Source: CAIVVT01 sp963757265
GTDB taxonomy: Bacteria > Acidobacteriota > Terriglobia > Bryobacterales > Bryobacteraceae
Reading direction: 5' to 3'
NCBI GenBank assembly: GCA_963757265.1
Contig: CAVWRA010000006.1
Coordinates: forward strand, 124,001 to 188,000
Length of the DNA stretch: 64,000 nt
This document shows positions 55,774-63,365 of this stretch, piece by piece. The first letter of the stretch is position 1. Each line of letters starts with the position of its first letter. The notes under the pieces are model-generated. The model had not been told where the DNA came from, did not search any database, and saw nothing but the letters and a program-made list of their open reading frames with translations. The translations under genes were made by a program, and so were the position numbers.

Positions 55774-56540
55774 GCTCCTGGGCAAAAGCCCAGACTCTCT
55801 TCGCAAAACACCCGGATATCGTTGGCCAGCGGCGCTGAGAAGCGCCGCTTGTTAGGAATGATATCCGCATTGAACTCTACGCTCGAACAGTGCAGCGCCT
55901 GTCTGTTCAATTCAAGCAGGCGCTGTTGTCTTTGCGTCCATCCCTGCTCCAGGAACTCCAGAAACAAAGTCTCGTCCGGACCGTAAATCTTGTCTCCGAA
56001 AATCGGGTGACCGAGCGCCCGCGCGTGTACGCGGATCTGATGCAGGCGCCCGGTGGCGGGCAAGACTTGGCATAGAGTGGCCCGGTCATTGGCAAAGAGC
56101 GGGACAAAGACAGTCAACGCCGGCTGTCCCGTTCCGTCCTGCAATGGCGCCCGCCGCAGCCGCACCGGCGAATCCGGGCGCAGACCTATGGGCAGCGCCA
56201 CGGCTGCCCGGCCGCGCAGCCGTCCGGTTAGCAGGGCAGTGTACTGTTTGCGGTAGTGGCCGTTCTGAACCGCGCGCTGCAGTCGTTTGCCCAGTTCCTC
56301 GTCGCCCGTCAGGAGCATGACGCCGCTCGTCTCGCGATCCAGGCGCAATGGCAGGTGGATTTTCGGCGCGCCCAGAAACTCGCGGGCGGCGCCGGCGAGA
56401 CTCGACCACGGGCCCTGTTTGGAGGGGTGACAGACGACTCCGGCCGGCTTGTTCACCACCACCAGGCCGGCCTCCCGCGCCACAATCCAGGATTCGAGCT
56501 CCGCGGGGGTGATCCGCCAACCCCACTGTTCGGCGGGCAT
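55755..56540 (-). CDS. RluA family pseudouridine synthase
   Basis: A 261-residue RNA pseudouridine synthase. The catalytic Asp lies in LPLRLDRETSGVMLL; other signatures are VVVNKPAGVVCHPS, ATGRLHQIRVHARALGHPI and FGDKIYGP. There is no S4 RNA-binding domain at the N-terminus, as in the RluA/TruC branch. Target uridines cannot be assigned. The C-terminus contains an unusual FNADIIPNKRRFSAPLANDI segment in place of the usual FxAP LP ending. Confidence 0.9.
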   Translation of the reverse strand: MPAEQWGWRITPAELESWIVAREAGLVVVNKPAGVVCHPSKQGPWSSLAGAAREFLGAPKIHLPLRLDRETSGVMLLTGDEELGKRLQRAVQNGHYRKQYTALLTGRLRGRAAVALPIGLRPDSPVRLRRAPLQDGTGQPALTVFVPLFANDRATLCQVLPATGRLHQIRVHARALGHPIFGDKIYGPDETLFLEFLEQGWTQRQQRLLELNRQALHCSSVEFNADIIPNKRRFSAPLANDIRVFCEESLGFCPGAYFALE

Positions 56541-56640
56541 GTACCAAGGTTAGCCCGGTCCGCCATCAATCCACTGGACGCGCTGACGCAGAAGTAGCGC
56601 GCTTTGTGTTCCGGCCGCGCGTACCGCTACGCTGGAGACG

Positions 56641-57183
56641 ATGGAACGCGTGGAGCGGGCGACGCTTGGCGGGGGCTGCTTCTGGTGCCTGGAGGCGGTC
56701 TTCCAGCGGCTGCAGGGCATTTTGTCGGTTGTCTCCGGCTACATGGGCGGCACGCTGGCGCGGCCGTCGTATGAACAGGTATGCAGTGGGAAGACCGGTC
56801 ACGCCGAAGTCGTGCATCTGACCTTCGACGCCGCGGCAATCAGTTACCGCGAGATCCTCGAGGTCTTCTTCGCGATCCACGATCCGACGACCCTGAATCG
56901 CCAGGGCGAGGACGTCGGGACCCAATACCGCTCGGTGATCTTCTCGGAGAATGAGGAGCAGCGTGCCGCGGCCGAGGCGATGGTTGGCCAGCTGGAAAAG
57001 GACGGCGCCTACCCGGACCCGATTGTGACGCAAATCGTCCAGGCCTCTGAATTCTGGCCGGCCGAGGATTATCACCAGAGCTACTTGAACAATCACCCCG
57101 CCCAGTCCTACTGCGCCTTCGTCGTTGCTCCCAAGGTGGCGAAGTTCCGCAAGCACTTCGCGGCGCGCCTGAAACAAAGCTGA
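56641..57183 (+). CDS. msrA: Peptide methionine (S)-S-oxide reductase
   Basis: Repairs oxidised methionine in proteins; 180 residues. The catalytic Cys13 is in GGGCFWCLEAVFQRLQGI. Other MsrA motifs are GYMGGTLARPSYEQVCSGKT, GHAEVVHLTFD, IHDPTTLNRQGEDVGTQYRS and AEDYHQSYL. There is no signal peptide, so it is cytoplasmic. No MsrB domain is attached. It stands between the divergent pseudouridine synthase gene and a CAP-domain gene. Confidence 0.97.
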   Translation: MERVERATLGGGCFWCLEAVFQRLQGILSVVSGYMGGTLARPSYEQVCSGKTGHAEVVHLTFDAAAISYREILEVFFAIHDPTTLNRQGEDVGTQYRSVIFSENEEQRAAAEAMVGQLEKDGAYPDPIVTQIVQASEFWPAEDYHQSYLNNHPAQSYCAFVVAPKVAKFRKHFAARLKQS

Positions 57184-57223
57184 AGCTGGTTCCTCGGCTT
57201 TTGTTCCATACTGGCAGCCAGAG

Positions 57224-57745
57224 ATGTCTTCACACGGTCGGCGAAGCTATCCCATCCGCGTCCTGCTGGGGCTGGTCGCGTCGCTGGCGGCGACGTCCGC
57301 GCAACCCGCCCCTTCCGCGCGGATGGATGCGCAATCCATCGCCGAAATGCTGCGCGCCCACAACGAAGTTCGGCACGCGCGCAGGATCCCTCCCTTGCAA
57401 TGGTCGGTCCGCCTGGCCGAATTGGCGCAACAGTGGGCCGACCATTTGTCTGCGACCGGCGTCATGGAACACGATATGGCGCTCAGGACCGGTCAGAACC
57501 TGTATGTCATCCACGGAGCGACGACGCGCCCGGCCCTCGTCGTGCGCCGTTGGGCGGACGAATCCAGGGACTACCGCGAACCGCAGAAGTTCTGCCGCCT
57601 GGGCGCGATCTGCGGGCACTTCACGCAGATCATCTGGACGGCGACGCAGGAGCTCGGATGTGGCGTGGCCACCGGCGAGCGGGGCCAGTTCTGGGTCTGC
57701 TTCTACCTGCCGCCCGGCAATGTTGTGGGCGAAAAGCCGTATTGA
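57224..57745 (+). CDS. CAP (SCP/PR-1) domain exported protein
   Basis: A 173-residue secreted protein. A signal peptide (RVLLGLVASLAATSAQPAP) is followed by one CAP domain: IAEMLRAHNEVRHARRIPPL, LAELAQQWADHL, GQNLYV, GHFTQIIWTATQELGCGVA and WVCFYLPPGNVVGEKPY. The His/Glu cavity residues of the family are present (AHNEVR, CGHFTQIIW). Four or more cysteines suggest disulfides in the periplasm. The bacterial role is unknown. The start lies 40 bp after msrA. Confidence 0.92.
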   Translation: MSSHGRRSYPIRVLLGLVASLAATSAQPAPSARMDAQSIAEMLRAHNEVRHARRIPPLQWSVRLAELAQQWADHLSATGVMEHDMALRTGQNLYVIHGATTRPALVVRRWADESRDYREPQKFCRLGAICGHFTQIIWTATQELGCGVATGERGQFWVCFYLPPGNVVGEKPY

Positions 57746-57945
57746 GATCGAATCAGCCAACTCCCGTCAGCGTTGCGACGTTCCCAAAGAGCTGCGCGCC
57801 TCGACGCCCTCCGAATAAGGCCGCATGCCCGGCGACAGAAAATCGCACTAGAGAACGAGTCTCACGCGCCGCGGCGTTACACGGCGGCCTGCCATGCGGC
57901 CCTCAGTCTGACTTGCACGTCGGGGGGCAAGGGCCGGCTTGCCGA

Positions 57946-58356
57946 TCAGGCCCCGGCCGCTACTTCGCTGACGAAATCCACCGTAATCTCGGACGGAACC
58001 TGCAGCGTATTCTTCACCAGGCACTTCTCCACGGCCAGTTTCACCCCGGCCTGATGCTCCGCGTCGTGGACGCCCGGAGTCTCCACCGTGACCGTGAATC
58101 GCGCCAGCCGCGCGGGCCTCAGTGCCTTTTCCGCCGTAACCTTGATCCGCAACCCCGCAGCCGGCAAATTATGCCCATTCAAATACTCGGCGGCATAGTA
58201 GCCCGCACAGGTTCCTACCGCTGCGAGCAGGAATTCGGGCGGAGTCATGCCTTCGTCGTGACCGTGATTGGCAAGCGGCTGGTCCGAGTAAACCTTGTGG
58301 CCGCGCGCCTCGGCCTCGAATTGCACGCCGCCCAGGTATGTGACTGTGAGTTCCAT
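57946..58356 (-). CDS. OsmC family protein
   Basis: A 136-residue member of the OsmC/Ohr thiol peroxidase-like family. GMTPPEFLLAAVGTCAGYYA carries the first reactive cysteine. The usual second cysteine region reads VEKCLVKNTLQVPSEITVDF, so both Cys are present. This branch (YhfA-like) may act on organic hydroperoxides or other electrophiles. Proximity to msrA hints at a small oxidative-stress neighbourhood, although the strands differ. Confidence 0.9.
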   Translation of the reverse strand: MELTVTYLGGVQFEAEARGHKVYSDQPLANHGHDEGMTPPEFLLAAVGTCAGYYAAEYLNGHNLPAAGLRIKVTAEKALRPARLARFTVTVETPGVHDAEHQAGVKLAVEKCLVKNTLQVPSEITVDFVSEVAAGA

Positions 58357-58491
58357 TCGCTGCCTCTACTCTATTGATGCACGCTCTGGCGTGGCGTGAC
58401 ATGTCACCGCAAGCGCCCTGGCCGCATCATCTTCAACCAGGTTCGAAGCCGCGTTTCAGCGGACATCGCCAATCACATATTGGTCCAACGA

Positions 58492-58799
58492 ATGCTCATA
58501 CTCTCACTTCCCTGCCTCGGCTTGTGGGGATAGGAACCCCTCAGTCTGCAGGAGGCCGTCCACCAGGCTCTGGCGCGCCACCCGTCGATGGAAGCGGCCA
58601 CGGCGCGCGTTCACGCCGCCGAATCGCGCATCGCCGAGGCCCGCAGCGCTGGATGCCTCGCGCCGCTTACGCCGGGAGTTTCCGAAGCGGCAATAACCCC
58701 GTGGTTGTCTTCGGGGCCCTGCTGACCCAGCACCAATTCAGCGCCGCCGGCTTCGACATCGGTTCGCTGAACCGTCCCTATAAGCCATTTATTTTGTAA
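58492..58799 (+). pseudogene. Remnant of a TolC-family outer membrane efflux protein
   Basis: The first roughly 95 codons of a TolC-type protein, with several lesions. After an ATG and 13 codons (MLILSLPCLGLWG) there is an in-frame TAG at 58531. The same frame continues LSLQEAVHQALARHPSMEAA and RVHAAESRIAEARSA, the diagnostic TolC N-terminus. A one-base deletion near 58650 shifts the frame, and it goes on as MPRAAYAGSFRSGNNPVVVF, GALLTQHQFSAAGFDIGSLN and RP. It then ends abruptly just before the tRNA-Ser gene. Stop, frameshift and truncation together mark a true pseudogene. No pump or membrane-fusion genes remain nearby. Confidence 0.85.
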
Positions 58800-58802
58800 G
58801 AC

Positions 58803-58896
58803 TGGCGGAGAGGCAGGGATTCGAACCCTGGGTAGAGGTTTAGGCCCCTACGACGGTTTAGCAAACCGCTGCTTTCGACCACTCAGCCACCTCTCC
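58803..58896 (-). tRNA. tRNA-Ser (anticodon GCT)
   Basis: Reads on the minus strand as a 94-base class II tRNA. A 7-bp acceptor stem GGAGAGG/CCTCTCC, discriminator G and encoded CCA are present. The D-arm contains GGCTGAGTGGTCGAA, and the anticodon stem CGGTT/AACCG encloses loop TTGCTAA. A long variable arm and T-loop GGTTCGAATCC follow. Anticodon GCT decodes AGC/AGU. A TGGTATTCT extended -10-like motif lies about 25 bases upstream. Confidence 0.97.
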
Positions 58897-59008
58897 GCGA
58901 GGCAGGATGGTTCGTCCATCAGAATACCATAAGGTTTTCAGCAGCTCGCGCCATCGGCTCCCGCCGACTGGACGGCGCGCGACCCATCATGGAACATTAG
59001 AGCCAGGA

Positions 59009-60145
59009 ATGCCATTTTCTCCCATTGAAGAGGCACTTGCCGAGTTCCGGCAGGGCCGGATGGTGGTTGTCGTCGACGACGAGGATCGAGAGAACGAAGG
59101 CGATCTCACGGTGGCCGCCGAATTCGTCACGCCCGAGGGCATCAATTTCATGGCGCTGAACGGGCGCGGCCTGATCTGTCTGGCCCTCGCGCCCGAGATC
59201 TGCGATCAGCTCCAGTTGCCTTTGATGACCCGCCACAATACCTCCCAGTTCGGCACGGCCTTCTGTGAAGCCATCGACGCGGCGGAGGGCGTGACCACCG
59301 GTATCTCTGCCGCCGACCGGGCCAGGACCGTCCAGGTGGCGATTCATCCCGATTCGCGGCCCGAGGATCTGGCCCGGCCGGGACACGTTTTCCCCATTCG
59401 CGCCCGCAGGGGCGGGGTGCTCGTGCGCACCGGCCAGACGGAGGCCGCGGTCGACCTGGCGCGCCTGGCGGGACTGCGGCCCGGCGGCGTCATCTGTGAG
59501 GTCATGAACGAGGACGGCACCATGGCCCGCGCGCCCGAGTTGAAGGCCTTTTGCCTGCACCACGGCCTGAAGATGATCTCCGTGGCCGACCTCATCCGCT
59601 ATCGCATGAAGCACGAGCGCATCGTCCAGCGTTCCGCCGAAGGCGTGCTCAAGACCGACCTCGGCGAGTTCCGCATTTACTCTTATTGCAGCTCGATCGA
59701 TCCCGAAACGCACGTCGCGCTGGTGTACGGCTCGCCCTCCGAGCGGGACGTTGCCCTCGTCCGCATGCACGCCCGCTGCACCTTCGGGGATGTTTTCGGT
59801 TCCACCGAATGCGATTGCCGCGCGATTCTGCGCCGGGCGATGGAGCGGATCGTGGAAGAAGGCGCGGGCGTGCTGGTCTACCTGCACCAGAGCGGCTCCG
59901 GCGTGCGCCAGGGAGATCCTGAAACCGAGGGCGGCCTGCCGCGCCTTCTTTCCCACACCCGCGAGCACATGCACTACGCCTCCCCCGCCGGGCAGCGCCT
60001 GTTGCAACATGAAACCGGCATCGGCGCACAGATCCTCTCCGATCTGGGGCTCACCCAAATCCGGCTGCTCACCAATCATCCCCGCCGCGTGGTCGGCCTG
60101 GAGGGCTTCGGCATCCAGATCGTCGGACAGGCGCCGCTGGAGTGA
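59009..60145 (+). CDS. ribBA: RibBA-type protein: DHBP synthase with divergent GTP cyclohydrolase II domain
   Basis: A 378-residue riboflavin-pathway protein. The N-terminal 3,4-dihydroxy-2-butanone 4-phosphate synthase domain is canonical: MVVVVDDEDRENEGDLTVAA, ALNGRGLICLAL, DAAEGVTTGISAADRA and PGHVFPIRARRGGVL. The C-terminal domain keeps the three zinc cysteines (RCTFGDVFGSTECDC) and LTNHPRRV. It lacks the RQEGRGIGL signature (here YLHQSGSGVRQ) and the following AYxLQDxGxDTVEAN and DxRxY segments that hold the catalytic Tyr and Arg. The second activity may therefore be lost or altered. An AGGA precedes the chosen ATG. Confidence 0.9.
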   Translation: MPFSPIEEALAEFRQGRMVVVVDDEDRENEGDLTVAAEFVTPEGINFMALNGRGLICLALAPEICDQLQLPLMTRHNTSQFGTAFCEAIDAAEGVTTGISAADRARTVQVAIHPDSRPEDLARPGHVFPIRARRGGVLVRTGQTEAAVDLARLAGLRPGGVICEVMNEDGTMARAPELKAFCLHHGLKMISVADLIRYRMKHERIVQRSAEGVLKTDLGEFRIYSYCSSIDPETHVALVYGSPSERDVALVRMHARCTFGDVFGSTECDCRAILRRAMERIVEEGAGVLVYLHQSGSGVRQGDPETEGGLPRLLSHTREHMHYASPAGQRLLQHETGIGAQILSDLGLTQIRLLTNHPRRVVGLEGFGIQIVGQAPLE

Positions 60146-60216
60146 GCCCCCCGCCGCCGCGCTATGATGGAGGTTGTTCGTTGGTCCGATCCCACGCCGG
60201 AAGGAGGTGAGTGCAA

Positions 60217-60414
60217 ATGGCGGAAGTCGTCGTCCAGGAGGGGGAAACCCTTGAAAGCGCGTTGCGTCGCTTCAAGCGCAAGGTCCAGCAGGAGGACATC
60301 ATCAAGGAGATCAAGAAGCACTCCCACTACATGAAGCCCGGCGAGCGCAAGCGCGTAAAAGCTGCTTTGGCGCGCAAACGGAATCGCAAGAAGCGGTCCC
60401 GGGACATGGACTAA
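60217..60414 (+). CDS. rpsU: 30S ribosomal protein S21
   Basis: A 65-residue, very basic small-subunit protein (LESALRRFKRKVQQEDIIKE, YMKPGERKRVKAALARKRNR) needed for translation initiation. A perfect AAGGAGGTGA lies 7 bases before this ATG. The in-frame GTG two codons earlier is too close to it to be the start. It is separate from dnaG-rpoD, which lie about 5 kb away on the other strand. Confidence 0.95.
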   Translation: MAEVVVQEGETLESALRRFKRKVQQEDIIKEIKKHSHYMKPGERKRVKAALARKRNRKKRSRDMD

Positions 60415-60760
60415 CCACAGTCCTGAACCCTTTACGGTTCGAGTCTTTGTTGAGATGGGCGATCCAGCCGGCCAGGCTCGATCGCCCTTCGTGCATTCTG
60501 CAGCGATCTAGCCCGGATATTGCACCACAATCGCAGCGAGGCGCGATGAGAGGGCTGCAGATACAAGGCGCGCGACGGGAGCCGCCCGCAGGCGTACTTG
60601 ACAGTACGTCGAGGACGGCGACCGAACGCAACGAAGTAGATGCGGCCCTATCGCGCGCCGCAGCCGATTGTTGGCGAAACATCCGGCTTAGGTTTTCTAA
60701 ATGTCTCCGTGAACGCCCGCCTGGCGCGGCCTGATACAGTTCGTCTCAGGACCAGATGAA
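60415..60760. other. Intergenic region carrying repeat copy B
   Basis: 346 bp between rpsU and the SDR gene. A weak 5-bp hairpin (GAACC 60425-60429, GGTTC 60436-60440) followed by a T-rich stretch may terminate rpsU. Most of the rest is the palindromic repeat. No gene is present. Confidence 0.5.
60509..60690. repeat. 182-bp palindromic MITE-like repeat, copy B
   Basis: Same element and same orientation as the copy at 5387-5569. The left end is TAGCCCGGATATT and the right end AACATCCGGCTTA, so the terminal repeats carry three mismatches here. The central hairpin GTACT (60594-60598) and AGTAC (60603-60607) again sits at the midpoint. One base is missing in the loop relative to copy A (TGAC versus TGAAC). 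TA is found at both ends. The two copies are 55 kb apart. Confidence 0.85.
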
Positions 60761-61516
60761 ATGAGTGATTTTCTCAAGGGCAAGATTGCGGTGATCACCG
60801 GCGCCAGCCGCGGCCTGGGGCGGGCCATGGCGCTGTCACTTGGCGAAGCGGGCGTACGCCTGGCGCTTGTGGCGCGCGACGAAGCCAAGCTCGCCGAAGT
60901 CGCCGCTGCCGTGCGCGAAACTGGCGCGGAGGCGGAATGCTACCGCGTCGACGTCACCTCCGAAGCGGAAGTGCTCGAACTGGAATCCCAGGTCCGCCAA
61001 CGTCTGGGGCGAGCGCAGATCCTCATCAACAACGCCGGCGTCAACCTGCGCAAGCTGGTCACCGATTTCACCTACCAGGAATGGCGCTACGTCCTCGACA
61101 CGAACCTCACCGGCGCGTTCCTGATGTGCCGCAGCTTCGTTCCGCACATGCAGGGCACCGGTTACGGCCGCATCCTCAACATGACGTCCATCATGAGCCA
61201 CGTCTCGCTGCCCGAGCGCATCGCCTACTCGTCTTCGAAGGCCGGGCTGCTGGGCCTGACTCGCGCCCTCGCCCTCGAGCTCGCCTCCGACGGAATCACG
61301 GTCGTCGGCATCAGTCCCGGCCCCTTCGCCACCGAGATGAACACGTCGTTGATCAACGACCCCGCCAAAAACGCCCAGTTCCTGCAGAGCATTCCTCTCG
61401 GGCGCTGGGGCCGCGTGGAAGACATCGGCGCGCTGGCCCGCTTCCTGTGCTCCGAGGAGGCTTCGTTCATCACCGGCACCGACATCGTCATCGACGGCGG
61501 CTGGCTGGCGCGCTAG
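60761..61516 (+). CDS. SDR family oxidoreductase (FabG-like)
   Basis: Short-chain dehydrogenase/reductase of 251 residues. Features are the cofactor loop TGASRGLG at residues 14-21, NNAG in ILINNAGVNLRKL, the catalytic Ser in MTSIMSHVSLPE, and Tyr-x-x-x-Lys in AYSSSKAGLL near residue 156. The C-terminus SEEASFITGTDIVIDGGWL is standard. NAD(P)H use and the substrate (a sugar alcohol, gluconate or acyl-ACP type ketone) cannot be fixed. It lacks fatty acid synthesis genes nearby. Confidence 0.93.
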   Translation: MSDFLKGKIAVITGASRGLGRAMALSLGEAGVRLALVARDEAKLAEVAAAVRETGAEAECYRVDVTSEAEVLELESQVRQRLGRAQILINNAGVNLRKLVTDFTYQEWRYVLDTNLTGAFLMCRSFVPHMQGTGYGRILNMTSIMSHVSLPERIAYSSSKAGLLGLTRALALELASDGITVVGISPGPFATEMNTSLINDPAKNAQFLQSIPLGRWGRVEDIGALARFLCSEEASFITGTDIVIDGGWLAR

Positions 61517-61569
61517 CTTCGGCGCAACCGCAACCGCCCGGCCGATCCTGTAGACTCGATGGTTTACTC

Positions 61570-63045
61570 ATGACGCGGCCCCAGGACACGCGCTTTTTCG
61601 GCCATCCGGTCGGCCTTTCCACACTCTTTTTCACCGAACTCTGGGAGCGCTTCGGCTACTACGGCATGCGCGCCCTGCTGATCCTGTTCATGGTCGCCCC
61701 GGCCTCCACCGGCGGCCTCGGCATGGACGTCATGACCGCGGGCTCCATCTATGGTCTCTACACCGCCTCGGTCTATATGGTCAGCCTGCCCGGCGGATGG
61801 CTCGCCGACTGCTTCCTGGGCCAGCGCAAGGCGGTGCTCTACGGCGGCATTCTGATCGCCATCGGATACCTGTTGCTGGCGGCGCCGGACGTCCGCATCT
61901 TCTACGCCGGCCTGTGCGTCGTGGTCTGTGGAACGGGCCTGCTCAAGCCCAACATCAGCACCATCGTCGGCCAGCTTTATGAACCCCTGGACCCGCGCCG
62001 CGACGCCGGCTTCTCGATCTTCTACATGGGCATCAACGTTGGCGCCACCATCGCTCCGCTGATCTGCGGTTACGTCGGTCAGCGCATCAACTGGCACCTC
62101 GGTTTTTCCCTATCCGGCCTGGGCATGACCTTCGGCGTCATCCAATACTGGCTCGGCCGTCGTCACCTCGCCGATGCCGGGCTCCATCCCGTCCCTGCCG
62201 CTAATTTCGCGGGAGCGGCCTCCCAGCGCCGGCTGCTGCGCAACGCCCTGCTCGGCGTCGTCGCGATCGGATGCGCCTTGGCGTATGTCCATCTCACCGG
62301 CCTTCTGCCGCTCACGCCGGTCCTGCTGGTGAACGCCGCCGGTGTCGTGCTGCTCGCCATTGTAGTGGCTCTTTTCGCCTGGATGCTCTTGGGCGGCGAC
62401 TGGACCCCGGTCGAACGCAAACGCCTCGGCGCCATCCTGGTCCTCTTCGTTGCGGCGTCCATTTTCTGGGCGGCTTACGAACAGGCCGGCTCATCCTTGA
62501 GCCTCTTCGCCGAACGCAGCTCCAACAACGTCATCCTGCACTTCAACTTCCCCGCCAGTTGGTATCAGTCGCTGAATTCGCTGTTCATCGTCGCCCTTGC
62601 GCCGCTGATCGCGTGGCTGTGGATCCGTCTCGGCAACCGCCAGCCGTCGAGCCCCGCCAAGTTCGCCCTGGGGCTGCTCTTCGTCGGCCTCGGTTTCGTG
62701 GTTCTGGTCTTCGGCGCGCTCCTCAGCGCTCACGGCGCCAGGGTCTCGCCGCTGTTCCTGGTCCTCACCTACCTGCTCCACACCATCGGCGAGCTGTGCC
62801 TCAGCCCGGTCGGACTCAGCGCCATCACCAAGCTCGCCCCCGCCCGTGTCGGCAGCTTCATGATGGGCGTCTGGTTCATCTCCATCTCCATCGGCGACTA
62901 CCTCGGCGCGCGCCTCACCTCCTTCTACGGCGCGCTGCCGGTGCCGGTCCTGTTTGGCATCGCGGCCTCTACGAGCATCCTGGCGGGCATCGCTCTGTTC
63001 CTGATCGTCCGCCCTGTGACGCGACTCATGGGTGGCGTACGCTAG
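61570..63045 (+). CDS. POT family peptide MFS transporter
   Basis: Proton-dependent di/tripeptide importer of 491 residues with 12-14 membrane helices. The family signature ELWERFGYYGMRALL contains ExxERFxYYG at about residues 23-32. GLLKPNISTIVGQLYEPLDP and FSIFYMGINVGATIAPLICG are the other two PTR2 motifs. Helix segment IFWAAYEQAGSSLSLFAERS holds the second-half ligand site. It would take up peptides released by the many exported peptidases encoded in the window (inference). Start is the ATG of MTRPQDTRFFGHP. Confidence 0.93.
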   Translation: MTRPQDTRFFGHPVGLSTLFFTELWERFGYYGMRALLILFMVAPASTGGLGMDVMTAGSIYGLYTASVYMVSLPGGWLADCFLGQRKAVLYGGILIAIGYLLLAAPDVRIFYAGLCVVVCGTGLLKPNISTIVGQLYEPLDPRRDAGFSIFYMGINVGATIAPLICGYVGQRINWHLGFSLSGLGMTFGVIQYWLGRRHLADAGLHPVPAANFAGAASQRRLLRNALLGVVAIGCALAYVHLTGLLPLTPVLLVNAAGVVLLAIVVALFAWMLLGGDWTPVERKRLGAILVLFVAASIFWAAYEQAGSSLSLFAERSSNNVILHFNFPASWYQSLNSLFIVALAPLIAWLWIRLGNRQPSSPAKFALGLLFVGLGFVVLVFGALLSAHGARVSPLFLVLTYLLHTIGELCLSPVGLSAITKLAPARVGSFMMGVWFISISIGDYLGARLTSFYGALPVPVLFGIAASTSILAGIALFLIVRPVTRLMGGVR

Positions 63046-63092
63046 CCGTAATCGGCCGGCGGCAGTCGGCCGCGGGATAAAATAAGACAACA

Positions 63093-63362
63093 ATGTCGCG
63101 CCGATCACAATCCGGATCCGGGACGCCCGACGCCCCCACGTTTGAGCAGAATCTCGACCGCCTCGAAGCGATTGTCAAGCGGCTGGAGGAGAGCGAACTG
63201 CCGCTCGAAGAGGCGCTCAAGCTCTTCGAGGAAGGAACAGCCCTCAGCGAAGGCTGCCGCAAGCAGCTCGAGGAAGCCGAACACCGCGTCGAGATTCTGT
63301 CCAAGCGCGCCGGTAGCGTCGTCGCCAAACCCATGGACGACGCCCCCGCTGGTGAGGAGTAG
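63093..63362 (+). CDS. xseB: Exodeoxyribonuclease VII small subunit
   Basis: An 89-residue protein with the XseB helical domain: FEQNLDRLEAIVKRLEESEL, PLEEALKLFEEGTALSEGCR, QLEEAEHRVEIL. It assembles with XseA (not in this window) to degrade single-stranded DNA. It lies 3 bp before the prenyl synthase gene, the usual xseB-ispA arrangement. Confidence 0.95.
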   Translation: MSRRSQSGSGTPDAPTFEQNLDRLEAIVKRLEESELPLEEALKLFEEGTALSEGCRKQLEEAEHRVEILSKRAGSVVAKPMDDAPAGEE

Positions 63363-63365
63363 CCC

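Noticed and set aside
58374..58799. An intact 141-codon gene between osmC and tRNA-Ser
   Set aside because: The frame is a chance join of non-coding sequence with the shifted second half of the tolC remnant.
58898..59008. An FMN riboswitch before ribBA
   Set aside because: The 111-bp gap lacks the conserved FMN aptamer blocks such as AGGGT and GGGGTGAAATTCCC-type segments.
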